DNA of 64,000 nt, taken from assembly GCA_900491605.1 (NCBI GenBank), contig UESW01003904.1, forward strand, positions 1,673,654-1,737,653. Direction: 5' to 3'. The translations under genes and the position numbers were made by a program. Origin of the DNA: Calamus simplicifolius (lineage: Eukaryota; Streptophyta; Magnoliopsida; Arecales; Arecaceae). The notes below the pieces were generated by a model. That model saw only the letters and a program-made list of their open reading frames with translations. It was not told the origin of the DNA and did no database searches. This document shows, in pieces, positions 1 to 13,225 of this stretch; within the stretch, counting starts at the first letter, position 1; each line of letters opens with the position of its first letter.

Positions 1-304
1 GATCCATATGGGCGTAAGTACATAATTTCTTTTATAATTTGTTAATTTTAATGCTGATTATTTATAAACATACATTCTTTATCCTTTCTATTTTGGTAGC
101 AGTTTTATTGAGCAGCATACAGTGTCGAGCTAGATCAGTGCTATATTTTAGAGATGCACTGATCCGACTGGCATCACGTGTCTTTGAGCACGAGGGACTT
201 CTATTTTTTTTAAGTTTCAGGTAAACTATCTCTTTTTAACCTTAAATCAGTCATATAAAATTTTTTAACTCTATTTTATGAATGTAACCAACCTTTTATT
301 TTAA

Positions 305-1345
305 TGCAGAAGAAGTTTACGTTGGACCCTGCCATCCATGACGCCATTAGGTCGGCATAAAATGCTTTATCTGCACGATGATACTCCGACATGCTTCATT
401 ATTGGAGGAAGTTTGGTCAGCATCTCGTGCATGTGCCGAAGGTATATGTCATAAGTGGCAGCAGGTATGGCAGTCAGAGCCTGGCGCAGGAGGTCCTCCG
501 TAGCTAACACGAATCGCCGATCTGAGAAGGGCGGTCCAGGCACGGGTTCTTCTGCCACACCTCGGGTTCCATTTCAATTAAGGAGCATCGACATTTTTGG
601 TAAGAAAACATAATTAACCGAGTTACTATTAATTTCATTTACAAATACTTACATTTGTTATCTATTTTCTGTTTCTGTAAACTATTCAGGAGGGCACAGA
701 CCTAGGAGAGTATCGTCCGTTTAAGGTGACACACACAAAGAAGGAGGGCACAGACCCAGGAGAGTATTGTCTGTTTAAGGCGACATACACAAAGAAGGAT
801 GGTTCATGGGTTGATACACGATCGCAGCAAGTTGGAGTTAGGATTTGCTTCTAAAAACTTAATGAATATTTTTAATTTCTATGCTTCTTATATTGATTTT
901 ATAACCAATTTTCTATTTCTCCTAGGCACGTATGGATGAGCTGCTCTCCCAGGCATCACGATCGACTCTACTGATGGGGGGGAGACGTCCATCGAGCTTT
1001 CAATGCAGGAGTCTTAACGGGTATTCACACGATCGTAGAGTGTATGATATGAGCACCAAAGCTTTCATATACTTTCCCATTTCGGGCTCCTATTCGCACT
1101 GTACCGGATTGATGATATTCTTGCTGAGCACATCAATGAGATGAGGTGGACTATTACGGATCAGTTTGGCAGGAGTTCGATGAGCATACCACCGAGCTTC
1201 GGCAGTAGCTTGCAGACCTTAGAGCCCAGCAGGCCCTGGACAGACAGACCATGCGTGAGATGCAGGAGTTGATTGGATAATGTCACAGAGCTCCCAATCT
1301 TTGTCTCTGATACATCACTGCCTCCACCACGTGATCCAGAGCTAG
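305..1345 (+). pseudogene. Transposase_24 (Ptta/En-Spm) protein remnant
   Basis: Conceptual translation across several frames gives features of the plant Ptta/En-Spm Transposase_24 family, the second protein of CACTA elements, thought to bind subterminal repeats. Around 520-590 a SEKGG...GTGSS..HTSGS-like block matches the family's conserved 'N..NR...HT.GS.S' region. Around 690-830 a GEYRPFKVTHTKKEG-like block, then DGSWVDTRSQQ, matches the 'LF..TH..KDG..VD..A' region. The second block is present twice in tandem (about 690-745 and 746-800), which is not normal for the family. Stops and frameshifts occur throughout, and intron-like AT-rich stretches lie at 225-305, 600-690 and 850-925. No intact protein can be made. 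Confidence 0.6.
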
Positions 1346-1629
1346 ATTCTTGATGTTATTTTTATTTTTCTATTATATATACATATTTGTTATTTATATT
1401 TGATATTGATATATTGTGATGATATTTATCTTTTTTATGAAATTAATGAAAAACTTTCTAACTTGTTTTTATTAATTTTATGTCTATTTATAATATCAAT
1501 GCGTGCATGTCTTTTTCATTTTTATGTCTATTTTATTAATTTTATGTAAAAGCAGGTTTAAATGTTAATTTTAGGTAAAATTAATGTTAATTTTAGGCAA
1601 AATTATTTTTAAAAAGTTTAATATTGCGA

Positions 1630-1945
1630 TTCAAAAATGACGTCGCTAAAAGTTAGCTACGCATTTAGCGATGCAATATATAAAGCGACATAATATTTGC
1701 GTCGTTAAATAGCTAAGTTAGCGATGCTTATATTGTATCGCTAAATAGCGATCCAATTTTTTGTATTGCAATTTAGCGAAATTGCGTCACTATTTAGCGA
1801 CGACATAGCGACCAAAAATAGCTTACCAACCAACAGTTTAGCGACAAAAATATTTTGTAATTGCGTCACTAAGCCTATTTAGCGATGCATAATCCTGTTT
1901 AGCGACACATTTTTGGCATCGCTAAAAATATAATTTCTTATAGTA
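1630..1945. repeat. CACTA subterminal repeats, 3' end
   Basis: Many copies of a short motif of the type TTTAGCGACG / CGTCGCTAAA occur in both orientations and end at the TATAGTA terminus. The same motif fills the 5' CACTA end at 23540-24110, so both ends belong to one family. Such repeats are the binding sites for the element-encoded accessory protein in well-studied CACTA elements. Confidence 0.7.
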
Positions 1946-4900
1946 TACATGGTTATATTAAAGGAAAAAAATAATAAAATATGATCCTTTACATCATCAC
2001 TGCATTTTTACGAGCTGCATGTTAGAGAAGTTTTTCATTTGGAATTTTAACTTCTGTTAATGTGTTTATAAAATAAGTTTATATATGAAATATTTAAATT
2101 GAAATATCATATATTCAATGATAAAAGTATTTTTTTAAAGAAATACCATTGTAATGTGGTGTTGAGAAAATATAATTCTATCGAAAAAACATTATTTTCA
2201 ACAAAACTTTATGTTGGATTTTATTGAGCCATTAAAATGAGAATTAAAATACAAGACCATAAATATTTTATTTTCTTATTGTTTATAAAAAACAACTATA
2301 AGAGTTCTAAATTTGAAAATAATTTTCTTTTTGAGGAAGAGTAAACTTCATCTTGTAATAGATGGAGAGAATCAAACTTAGATATTTTGTATTGATGCTT
2401 ATTTGAGAGTTCTTTGTACAATGAAGAAATTAAAAAAATATAGCTATAATAAACACCACTATTTTACTTCAGAAAACTATTACTTGGTTGAACTATATAA
2501 ATAGTATCTATAATTTTTTAATGGTAAATAGTTGTTTTAAAGAGATTCTATATATTGATCATTACATAAAATTTTAAAGTTTTCCATTATTATATATAGT
2601 TTTTGATTTTTTAAAGCATGTGGCGGGTGTGGGAGAGTATATACCATCTTCTTTATTGCTAAATCTTTTTCACATTCTTTTTAAAAAAACTTTATTACAG
2701 CACTTTTTGTATATTTTAAAGCTTGTGGGGGAGCATAAGCCATCTTCTTTATTGCTAAATGTTATTCACATTCTTTGTAAAAAAATTTTATTATATGCAC
2801 TCTTATTTTTAGTTTCTCATTCCTGCCCTCTTCTTTACTGTTAGATGCCAATCACTTTTTTTTTTCTTTTTAAGTAAACCTTTATTACATGCACTCTCAT
2901 TCATGATTTTTCATTAAGGATGAGTATTTATGATTAATTCTTGTTTTTAATTCCATCTTACTTGCATCCATATGGGATAATTAAATACATACAATTTTGA
3001 GTGATATTAGTATGTTAAGCGCAGGGCAACCTAAGGGATAGAGGTTGAATTAGGTTTTTTAAAAATTATACTTAAAAATAAACATAAAAGAAAGATATGA
3101 TAATTTTAAAATTATGCATAAGATATCAAGTATTTCAAATTAAAAGCATAAGTAAAAAATTCAATATAACATAAATAAAAGTAATTGCAAGAGAATGTAA
3201 TAATAATAGCAAGAAAATAAAGAACAGAGTAAATAAGGCACAAAAATTTTCATAGTGATTTAGTGCTCATTGCCTATATTCACTAATAAGATGTTTTTTT
3301 CTGAAATTTTTAACGTTCCAATACTTTTAACTAAAAAGATTAAATCTTTACGCACTACTTAATGAGCTTAAGAGGAACCCTCATAATCCTTTTTCCAGAT
3401 TAACAATGAACACACTCTCTCTTTTGCATGGATTTATAAGAGGAATGCAATGCTTTTTTAAATAAAAAAAGAAATAACAACCACTTTCTTAAAAGAATAA
3501 AGATTTACAATAGAAGCATCAAACTTGAGAGGAGAGGATTTTGCACTGTAAAACTTAAGAATAAGATATCTAAGGTTTTTTCAATGATTTTTCTTTCTTT
3601 TTTTTTTTTTTTTCAAAATCGATGTCTATCACTTTTAAACCATATTCAAATAAGTGTTTAAGTCTTTGATTTATAGAAATTAAAAAACTAGCCGTTTGGA
3701 AGGCAAAACTATCTTTTTAACGGTCATTTGAACTAGCCGTTAGATCATCAGATTGGATTTTTTCCATTCAGCCTATATTTTTCAACTTCAAGTAATGTGG
3801 GTGCTGCGTCAAAACCTTATATGACATTTCATTACTCAATAAACCTTTTATTGTTTGTTAGTGAACTCAGTTTGCTCCATGGTGTTATATGTTGGTGATG
3901 ATGCTGAACAATTTGAATATCAGCATTGTTGGGCTGGCACAGCATCTCACCAACTTCTTTCAAAGCTCAAGTTATGTGTGTTGATTGCACTTTGGTACAT
4001 GATATATTTAAACAAGTTTTTCATGAGTTGTTAGTGAATATATTGTTGATGTTTGGGCCATAAAGTTTATAATTTTATCCGTTTCCCTAATTGGTTTACA
4101 TGTTGTGCATATTATGTCCGTCATTCTCTTTTACCAACATGAGATCTCTGTTAGTAAACCTTAAATTTAGTGAACTACGCAGCAGATTAGATGCTCAATT
4201 AATTTAGGATTAGGGCTTAATTGCTGTAGTGGTTCTTATTTCTGGAAATAATATGAATCCACGGAACTATGAAGTCACTTACGTGAGATGGTTTTGGACA
4301 GCGTAGATCAAATTGAGATGAGTTCGCTGTTAAGCCTGCTTAGAGGGGAGACCAAAAAAAAAACACTACAATCAATCTTTGTAGCTGTTCTCTGGGCCAG
4401 AAATTTGTGATATGGGATCTCAAATTTGGGCTTATGATATTGTAAATAATATTGAATAAATAAATGTTCGCATGTGTATCAATTGAGATTACAGAAAAGG
4501 GAAGGAGGGCTTTGCCGACCCGTACTAGGTCCCATGCGGCTCCGTTGAGATTTGCGCATATGTTCCCTGCCCGAAGACGAGTAGCAGCAATCAGAATAGG
4601 TCAACCTGACCCCACCGTCTTCCGAAGATGAGTAGGTCAACCTAACCCCACCCAGGTGCCAGCGGTCAGAATAGGTTAACCTGACCCCACCCAGGTGCCA
4701 GCAGTCAGAACAGGGAGACTAGAAGAAACCTGACGAGTAGGTCAGCCCGTCTTCCGAAGATGAGTAGGTCAACCTGACCCACCCAGGTGCAGCAGTCAGA
4801 ATAGGTCAACCTGACCCCACCCAGGTGCCAGCAGTCAGAACAGGGAGACTAGAAGAAACCTGACAAGTAGGTCAGTCCGTCTTCCGAAGACGAGTAGGTC

Positions 4901-7130
4901 AACCTAACCTCACCCAGGTGCCAGCAGTCAGAACAGGGAGACTAGAAGACCTGACCCCACCGTCTTTCGAAGATGAGTAAGTCAACCTGACCCCACCCAG
5001 GTGCCAGCAGTCAGAATAGGTCAACCTGACCCATCCAGGTGCCAATAGTCAGAACAGGGAGACTAGAAGAAACCTGACGAGTAGGTCAGCCCGTCTTCGA
5101 AGACGAGTAGGCCCACCGTCTTCCGAAGATGAGTATCCGAAGACGAGTAGGCCCACCATCTTCCGAAGATGAGTAGGTCAACCTGACCCCATCCAGGTGC
5201 CAGCAGTTGCAGTCAGAACAGGGAGACTAGAAGAAACCTGACGAGTAGGTCAGCCCGTCTTCCAAGACGAGTAAACCTGACGAGTAGGTCAGCCCATCTT
5301 CCGAAGACGAGTAGGTCAACCTGACCCCACCCAGGTGCCAGCAGTCAGAACAGGAAGACTAGAAGAAACCTTAGCCCCACCATCCGAAGACGAGTAGGTC
5401 AACCTGACCCCACCCAGGTGCCAGCAGTCAGAACAGGGAGACTAGAAGAAACCTTAGCCCGCCAGCACCGCGTTTCAGGCCCCAAGGATTAACCTTGAAA
5501 TTATTCGAGTCAGCGCAACCTCATTCCTTGAACTGAGACGTCGTGGTTGTGTGGAGGAACCCCAACCACTGGGCTACCGCCTGAACGGTAATTTAATAAA
5601 CTAGTTAACAGTGATAGTTGAAATTTAATAAACTATTGATGTGTATCAATTGAAATTCAATAAACTAATTAACAGTCATAGATTATAAATATAATTTAGA
5701 CAAGAGAGATATCCCTGTTTCAAATAGATGAGTATTTAAGCTATATAAACTTTTCATATTTTGAATACGGCTAATATAGTTAACTAGATCACAACTCCTT
5801 GTAACAACTACGTTTTATTTCAATACCGTATCTATTGCGATAATTATGTTTTATTCCAATCATCATATTTCTTTACAATAAATATATCTCACTTAAAAAA
5901 TTTACAATGTTTCATCTACAAGCAAGCAAAGGAATTGGGGGTGCTAGTGCTTTTTTTTAATTGATTTTTTAATTGATTTTTTAAATTAAAAAAAATTTTG
6001 ATCAACATTTGATCTTGATCAATCATTTTAGAAAGAGAAACGTACATCGAAAGAGAGAAAGCAGTTGTTATGCATCCAAGAGAGAGAAAGGAAGAGTTAG
6101 GCATGTCTCTCGAAGGGCTATCTCTCCCTCTTATACATGAAAAAGAGGTTATATGGTTCCATAGAAAGAGAATTTTATTTCAACCATCTAACCATTCAAT
6201 CAAGTTGATAACAAATAATCCTAATAAATTTTGGATATTTGTTATAATAAATTATCCTAATAAGGAGATGGGAATAGTTACACGTACTTGACACTTATCG
6301 ATCTGTGTTCCCAGATGGCTAGATGAATGGTGACGAACCTCCTCAACCTTAACCAACTTGGAAGCAAGGGATGAATAGCAAAATTTGCTTTCAATTTCCA
6401 CCAATATCTCAAAAAATTATGAAAAATAGAAATGAACGGTAAAATTTGCTATCAATCTCCACCAATATTAATCTCTATAATTTATTTATCTTATAATAGA
6501 ATAAAGTATTAAATAAAAGTAAATTATATATATAAATTGAATTTTTATTATCGTTTAATGAATTGTTTTCATACTTTTTGTTGTGAATGATGCTATAAAT
6601 AATTCTAATTCTAAGAGCATTGTATCAGCGCATAAAGGCTTGCATGGGTGCTAGGCTTGTATGGGTGCTCATCTTAAGCAATGCAATGCAAGCAACGTGG
6701 AAAATAGGAGCAAATAACAAAATTTGCTTCATGTACTTCTACAATATAATCTCTATAATTTATTTGTCTTATAATACAATAAAGTGTAAATAAAAGTAAA
6801 ATTCTTATTATCACACATATTTAATGAATTGTTCTCATGCAAAATGTTAAGTTTAGGATGCTTTTGGCTTATTGTGAGTGGTGCATAATGATATATTTTA
6901 TGATGCTTTTAGCTTATCGTGAGTGGTGCTGTAAATAATCCTAACTTCAAGAGTATTGTATCAGTGCATAAAGATTTGTATGGGTATCGTATGGTGGGGT
7001 TAGATGATTAGATAGAAGCAATAAAAAAAATAAAACAGCATGAAAGCTGAAGTTCATAAAAAAATGATCCTTTACATCATCACTGCAACATGACTAATGA
7101 GCATTGTATCAGCGCATAGGGTGTTGTATG
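1946..7130. repeat. Copy 1 of a ~5 kb diverged tandem duplication
   Basis: Long colinear similarity is visible to sequence further right. 1965-3800 resembles 7205-8800, both starting near GATCCTTTACATCATCACT. 3845-4440 resembles 12690-13130 plus 20690-20720, sharing GTGAATATATTGTTGATG. 5680-5790 resembles 22240-22345 (GGCTAATATAGTTAACTAG). 6400-7130 resembles 22730-23520. No coding potential is seen; the sequence is AT-rich with many poly-A and poly-T runs. Copy 1 has its own 1.1 kb insertion at about 4490-5592. Whether this is host DNA or an old unclassified element is unknown. Confidence 0.6.
4490..5592. repeat. Insertion made of irregular palindromic tandem repeats
   Basis: The insertion interrupts copy 1 between TGTATCAATTGAGATT and TAATTTAATAAAC, which are nearly adjacent in the corresponding place of copy 2 (about 22190-22215). 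It is GC-rich against AT-rich surroundings. It consists of scrambled repeats of three modules: a GTCTTCCGAAGAC palindrome, GGTCAACCTGACC, and a CCCAGGTGCCAGCAGTCAGAA block. The outer ends (4490-4560 and 5460-5592) are unique sequence. It may be a solo LTR of the same general style as the Tat LTRs here, but no clear TG...CA ends or target duplication were found. Confidence 0.5.
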
Positions 7131-9327
7131 GTGGGATTAAATGGTTAGATTGGAGCAAAAAAATATATATAAAAAGCATGAGAGATGAAGCCTACAAAAA
7201 AAAAAAAAAAAAAATGTGATCCTTTACATCATCACTATACTGAGCCTGTATATTAGAGAAGTTAAGGAAAGTTAGAGAAGTTTTTCGTTTGCACTTTTAA
7301 CTTTTGCAAATGTGTTATAAAAAAAAGTTATGTTATAATCATATATATCAGATAATTAAATAAAAATATCATATATTCAATGATAAAAGTAATTTTTCTT
7401 AAAAAATACCATTGTAATGTGGTGTTAAGAAAATATAATTCTATTGAAAAACATTATTTTCAACTAAACTTTGTGCTAGATTTTTTGGAGCCATTAAAAT
7501 GAAAATTAAAATACGAGACCATGACTATTTTATTTTCTTATTGTTCATAAAAAACAACTAAAGGAGTTTTAAATTTAAAAATAATTTTTAGCTAGGAATT
7601 GTAAAAATCATCTTGTAATAAAAGGAGATAAGAATCAAACTTAGAACTTTTGTATTGATACAAAAGTTTTACTTAATTGAGAGTTCTTTGAAAATGAAGG
7701 AACAAAAAAAAAAGTACAGTTATAATAATCACCATTATTTTACTTCAAAAAACTATTACTTGGTTGAACTATACAAATAATATCTATAATTTTTTAATGG
7801 TAAATAGTTGTTCTAAAGAGATTCTATAAAATGATCATTACATAAAATTTTAAAAATTTCCATTATATTATATATAGTTTCTGATAGTTTAAAGCATGTG
7901 GGGGGAGCATATACCATCTTTTTTATTGCTAAATATTATTCATTCTTTTTAAAAAATCTTTATTTCTAACTTCCCATTGCTGCCCTCCTCTTTACTGTTA
8001 AATGCCAATCTTTTTTTTTTTGAGTAAATCTTTATTACGAGCACTTCCATTCATGATTTTCCATTCAAGATAAATATTTGAGATTAATTTTTATTTTTAA
8101 TTTATCTTACAGTGCGTCCATATGGGATAATTGAATACATGCAATTTTAAGTGATATTAGTATTAAGCTGGGCAACCTAAGGAAACCAGGGTTGAATTGA
8201 GTTTTCCAAAAACTAAAACCTAAATATAAAAGAGAGATGTGATAATTTAAAAACTATGCATAAGATATCAAGTCTTTGATTCAATGCAAACAGAAATTAA
8301 AGCAATTGCAAGAGAATGTAACAACAATTGTAAAGAAATAAAAAATAATAATAATAAGGCATAAGAATTTTTATAGGGATTCAGTGTTCATTGCCTACAT
8401 TCATCATCCAAGATTTTTCTTGAGATTTTTACTATACTAATCCTTTTAACTGTATAAGAATCAAATCTTTGCATACTCTTTCAGGCCTTAGAAAGAATGG
8501 TTCTTTTCGTAGGTTAACAATGAACTCACTCTCTCTTTTGCGTAGGCTTAGAAGGAAACCAATGTTCTTTTGAACAAGAGAAAAGAAAACAATTACTCTC
8601 TTAAAAGAATGAAGATTTATAATAAAGGCATTAAACTTAGGAGAAGAGGATTTTGTACTATAAGGCTTAAGAATAAGATATCTTAGGCTTTCTTAATGAT
8701 TTTCTTAATTTTCATAGAAATTAAGAAAGTAGCAATTAGAAATCAAAACTTTCTAATGGCCATTCGAATTAGCTGTTGGACTGTTAAGATTGGCTTATAG
8801 TTGATGGCCAAAGCTAGGACTGTTCAACCTAGAGGTTTATACCGATTAATCACATAAGCTTGTAGTCGTTGACCATGAAGCCCAGGTAGAGAGATAGTTT
8901 TTGGGTATGGTCTAATCTGGTTGATCGTTCTTATGGTCGACTGCACATTTCTAGTTTTAGATTTTTATAATTATTTTCAAGTATTTTTTAATTTAAAACC
9001 TATTCTAATTATTTTAAACATTCTTGAGTCTTATGCAAATATTCTTCTATGAAGTTTAACAACAAAAGTCCTTAGGAAAATATAATTAGAAAGAAACCTT
9101 CATCTTTGGACTTCTTATGTTGGTTTCAGGTTGATTTAATTTTGCTTTGCCATTGACTTGGGTTTCTTCCATGCCTTTTGAGTTCAAAATTTTGCCGGTT
9201 GATCTTTTGCTTATGTCTCAGTTTATTCCAACTATGGTACCTATCTTATTATCACAAACTTAAGCATTGAATTAGCCCTTTAATCAATATTTTTATTATT
9301 ATTAAACCTATATAATTGAACCATTAG

Positions 9328-10090
9328 AAGCTGTTTGATTCATGGCAATCTATCTTCATAATTTAAGACCATCATGTTTGGCAATTAGGCATGGCAATCC
9401 GAGTGATAATATTTGATTCTAGTAACTTAAGATTATCATAAATCATGGTAATTCAATACCCATCAAACATCTAAGATCTCCAAAGCATGATAATATGAAA
9501 TTACATTCTTGACTTTCATATAAATATGTAATCATACTTAATTTGATTATACATTTAATTTGCACTAAACAATATTTTATATTTTAATTTATATTTATAT
9601 TAAATATTAAATGTATAATATAATAATTTATATAATATAATATTTAATATTTTAAACATAATTACATATTTATAATAATATGAAAATATTAATTATTAAA
9701 TTAATATTTAACTTTATTACATATACATTATCATAATAATATTACTAAATCTATATATATATATTAATATATATTATATAATATGATCGATATATTAAAT
9801 CTTCATAATATTTAAATATATAAAATTTTAAATCAATTTATAGAAATTTTTATTTTTACCATAACATTTCATATTTTAGTAAAAAGAAAAAGAGATACTT
9901 AAAAGATAAAAAATATTTATAATAAAATTAAAATAAAATTCAAAAAAAGGGTAAACTGATTATTGCATTTTATTATTATGAAATAAACATAGTACCCTTT
10001 CATTACTAAAAAATTAATTATTAAGTGTAAGGTTATTAGAAATATAAGATTTTTAATAATATTATATTACCATGAAACCAAACGTCACCC
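9328..10090. mobile_element. AT-rich MITE-like element
   Basis: The left end reads TGTTTGATTCATGGCAATCT and the reverse complement of the right end reads CGTTTGGTTTCATGGTAATA, an imperfect terminal inverted repeat around a very AT-rich non-coding core. A related core with the same TTTAAAAGATAAAAAA-like stretch occurs at about 41700-41810. No transposase is encoded. The superfamily is not assignable by eye. Confidence 0.4.
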
Positions 10091-10679
10091 TAGGGAGCTC
10101 AGAGTTCTCTATAATACATGAATTTAAATTATTATTTTATGAATATTTAAATTTGTTTTAATTTTCTTTTTTAAGATTGGATAATAATAATCATCCAAAT
10201 ATATACTATATTGTGCCTAGAAAATCTATGGTAAGGATATCATATAATTACTTCAAATTTTACTCAAAAGTTTAACCAGTTCTATGAATTATGATGATTT
10301 ATTTCTTTTAGATTATGAGTTGGCTAATGGTATTGTTTTCTCCATGTTTACAAACTTTAGAGTAAATTATATGTTTTCTTATACAGACTTTTAACTTAGT
10401 GATTTAATGACAATTTTGAGCATCTACATTCACAAAAGCTCATGATCTTATAAATAATACTAAATAAATATATGTTATCTCTAATTTTCATGGTGTATAA
10501 ATTGAAATTTAATAAAGTAGTTGATAGTAATGAATTATAATTAAGGCATGTCGTTGGAAGGAGTTCTCTTTTTTTTTTTCATCTTACAGTTCAAATCAGT
10601 GCAACATAGGATAGCAGTGAGATATTGTTTTGATAGCATTGAAGGGGAGCTTCCATTCGCACATAAGAATTGCTCTGTA

Positions 10680-11410
10680 GCTGCCCCCCCGCCCCTCCTC
10701 TCACTTTTTTTTTTTTTAAAAAAAAACCATCCTCCTCTTTTGTCTCCACATCCTCATGCCCGTCTTCTCCCCTCCTCGTCTCCTCCTCCTTCTGTAGCAC
10801 CCCCTCACTCCTCGGCACCGACCCTCTTCCGGCCTCTGTCTCCTTTCCACTCTCCAGCATTGGCCCGGTGCTCCCTTTCCTGGTACTGGCTCCTCCTTCG
10901 ACATCGTTCAGCCAAATAGGATCAAATAGAGGGCCTCTGTTCGGTCATGTTTGATCGAACAAAGGCCATTATATTCGGTCTGATAGGTCAGACCGAACAA
11001 AGAACCTCCGTTCGACCAACAGGTCGAACGGAGGGCTTCTGTTTGGTCAAACATGGCCGAACGAAGGCCCTCCGTTCAATTCTGTTTGGTCAAATGGTGC
11101 TGAGGGGGGTGCCAAGGGCCGAAGTTGGCTAGTGTCAAAAAGTGGGGAGGAGACGGGGGATGAGGAGGGCCACCAGGAGAGAGCCGATGCCGAAAAGAAG
11201 ATATAGGAGATGGGGGAGAGGGGATGGTGCCGGAAAGGGGGAAGGGAAGGAGACAGAAGATGGGGGCAGGTGGTGCCGGGGAGGGAAAAGGGGGCGAGCG
11301 GTGCCGGAGAGGAGACGTGGGGGGAAAGGTATGGAGAGAAAAGGGAGGAGGATAGTTTAGAATTTTTTTTTTAAAAAAATGAGGCGGGGGGGGGCTATTG
11401 AGTAAAAAAT
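10680..11410. mobile_element. Foldback-type element with long inverted ends
   Basis: The left arm (C-rich run, CTCACTTTTTTTTTTTTT, poly-A, CCATCCTCCTC, then CT-rich) is mirrored by the right arm (GGAGGATAG, poly-T, poly-A, GAGGCGGGGGGGG, GA-rich). The inverted arms are about 200-300 bases, imperfect, and strand-asymmetric (pyrimidine on the left, purine on the right). The centre at about 10935-11100 holds a chain of small palindromes such as GGTCTGATAGGTCAGACC and TTCGACCAACAGGTCGAA. The long open frames here are low-complexity artefacts. Confidence 0.5.
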
Positions 11411-12561
11411 ATGGTGCAAATAGCAATCCCGTATTAAAGCCTTATTGAAAATCTAGTATCAATAATTATTAAAATATATTTAAGTTATTTTATCACTTCT
11501 TACAACTAAATTAAATGTCCTTGACACATTCCCTGTAACTCTTTTCATACAAAAAAAATATTAATCAAGTAGAAAACACAAAAAAAAAATATTCAAGTGA
11601 AAAATTCAAATACGATCAAATATTTCTTTCCTTTTTCACTCACTTGTATGGCTCATGATTAACATTAGTGGGAAATAAAGTAGGAGTTGGAACATGACTA
11701 ATTTAATGAGCCAGGTTTTGCTCTAATGAACACATATTTTGCTTGAGAAGACAACATTCTTCACATTTAATGCATGACTCGGCACTCTATTAAGGCATTC
11801 TATATATTTTGTTATATTTTTTTTTTTCAAATTTCATCTTTGCTCATCATCGGGAAAGGATAAAAATAAATTTTTAGAAATAAAACTATTCTGAAAAAAT
11901 AATTTTAAAGAAAATTTTTTGTAAAAAACATATAGTCTAGAACTTAATCCTCTTATTAGGCCATGATGGTTCGAGTTTTATTTCAATTGGATTATACGTT
12001 TTTATAGAAGAGTTTATTTCTTTCAAATGTTTTTAGTCTAAGGTTCCAAATCAATTAATTTTTTAAAATTTAGAAATATTTTATCTAATGTATGCATTTT
12101 GTTTACTGATCTCATGCTTTTTTTAATTTTAAATTAAAATTAATAATTTTAAAATTTAAATAGAATAATATTTAATTGAAAAAAGTCTAATTTTTTATCT
12201 TATGATATGTTTAAAATATACTATAAAAAATGTATCAATCATTAAACCAAAAAATATACTAAATTTTTTTTATCTTATTGTATGTTTAAAAATATACCGG
12301 CAAATACCTTTTATATTTGCCTTGTTATAAAACAAACGATGTCCCAAGTCCCAGAAAAAAAAAAAAATTTATGCTTGAGCGTGAAGCCGGTCTTTACGCT
12401 TTCTTTTCTTGGTTCAAAAGATGACTTTTGTAGTTGATATAAATTCAAAGGAAGAAAAAAAAATTGTGATGTCTTGTGTCCTTTTTAAAAAAAAATGCAT
12501 TTATTTTGCTCCCATTCAGTCTATAATTTTCAACTTCAAGCTTCATGCAGGCACCGTGTCG

Positions 12562-12564
<3 letters not shown>

Positions 12565-12646
<82 letters not shown>
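12565..12646. repeat. (AT)n microsatellite
   Basis: An uninterrupted AT dinucleotide run of about 82 bases within copy 2 of the duplicated segment. Copy 1 lacks it. Confidence 0.95.
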
Positions 12647-12650
<4 letters not shown>

Positions 12651-13225
12651 GTATTGTAAACTCTTATGGGCAATTGCGTTACTCCATAAATCTTTCATTG
12701 TTTGCCAGTAAGCTCAACTCAGTTTGATCCATGGTCTGATACGTTAGTAATGGTTCTGAAAAAAATTGAACATCACCATTGTTGGGCTGGTAAAGCATCA
12801 TGCCAACTTTCAAAGCTCAAGCTATGTGTACTGATTGCACTTGATAAATGATATATTTAAGCAAGTTTTCAGCAGTCTGCTAGTGAATATATTGTTGATG
12901 CTTGGGCCATTGAATTTATAATTTTATCCCTTCACCTTGGGTTACATGTATCTCAGTAGAGATCTCTGTTAGTAAACATGAAATTTAGTTAAATATGCAG
13001 CAGATTGGACAATTTTACTCTCTCTTCCTGTGACACAGGCAGCTGATCTCAATTAACTTAGAATTAAGGTTTCTGTTGCAAGTGCAAGAACTCATATGAA
13101 TCCATGGAACCATGAAGTCCAGTCATGCTAGTGTTGAAGTTAATGGAAAGCCTTGGAAACCTATCAAATTTAAGCCATGGAACCTGATATGACTGCTCCC
13201 GCGTCGTCAGGATAAAAGGTAATGG

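Larger units (their letters stand above)
1..1945 (+). mobile_element. 3' half of a CACTA (En/Spm) DNA transposon
   Basis: The stretch runs from the window edge to a terminus reading TTTCTTATAGTA at 1934-1945, a one-base variant of the usual CACTA 3' end (TAGTG). It contains a decayed Transposase_24 reading frame followed by dense subterminal repeats, the expected order for the 3' half of such an element. The three bases after the terminus are TAC; TAC also precedes the CACTA 5' terminus at 23522. The 5' half lies outside the window. Confidence 0.7.

Noticed and set aside
5460..5592. Possible tRNA-derived SINE end (CCCCAACCACTGGGCTACC)
   Set aside because: No box A/box B pair at correct spacing and no poly-A or target duplication could be found.
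10548..10954. Overlapping Ser/Pro-rich ORFs
   Set aside because: They arise from the pyrimidine-rich arm of the foldback element; open frames on both strands show composition bias rather than coding.
12409..12727. ORFs with long Tyr-Ile runs
   Set aside because: Translation of the (AT)n microsatellite.
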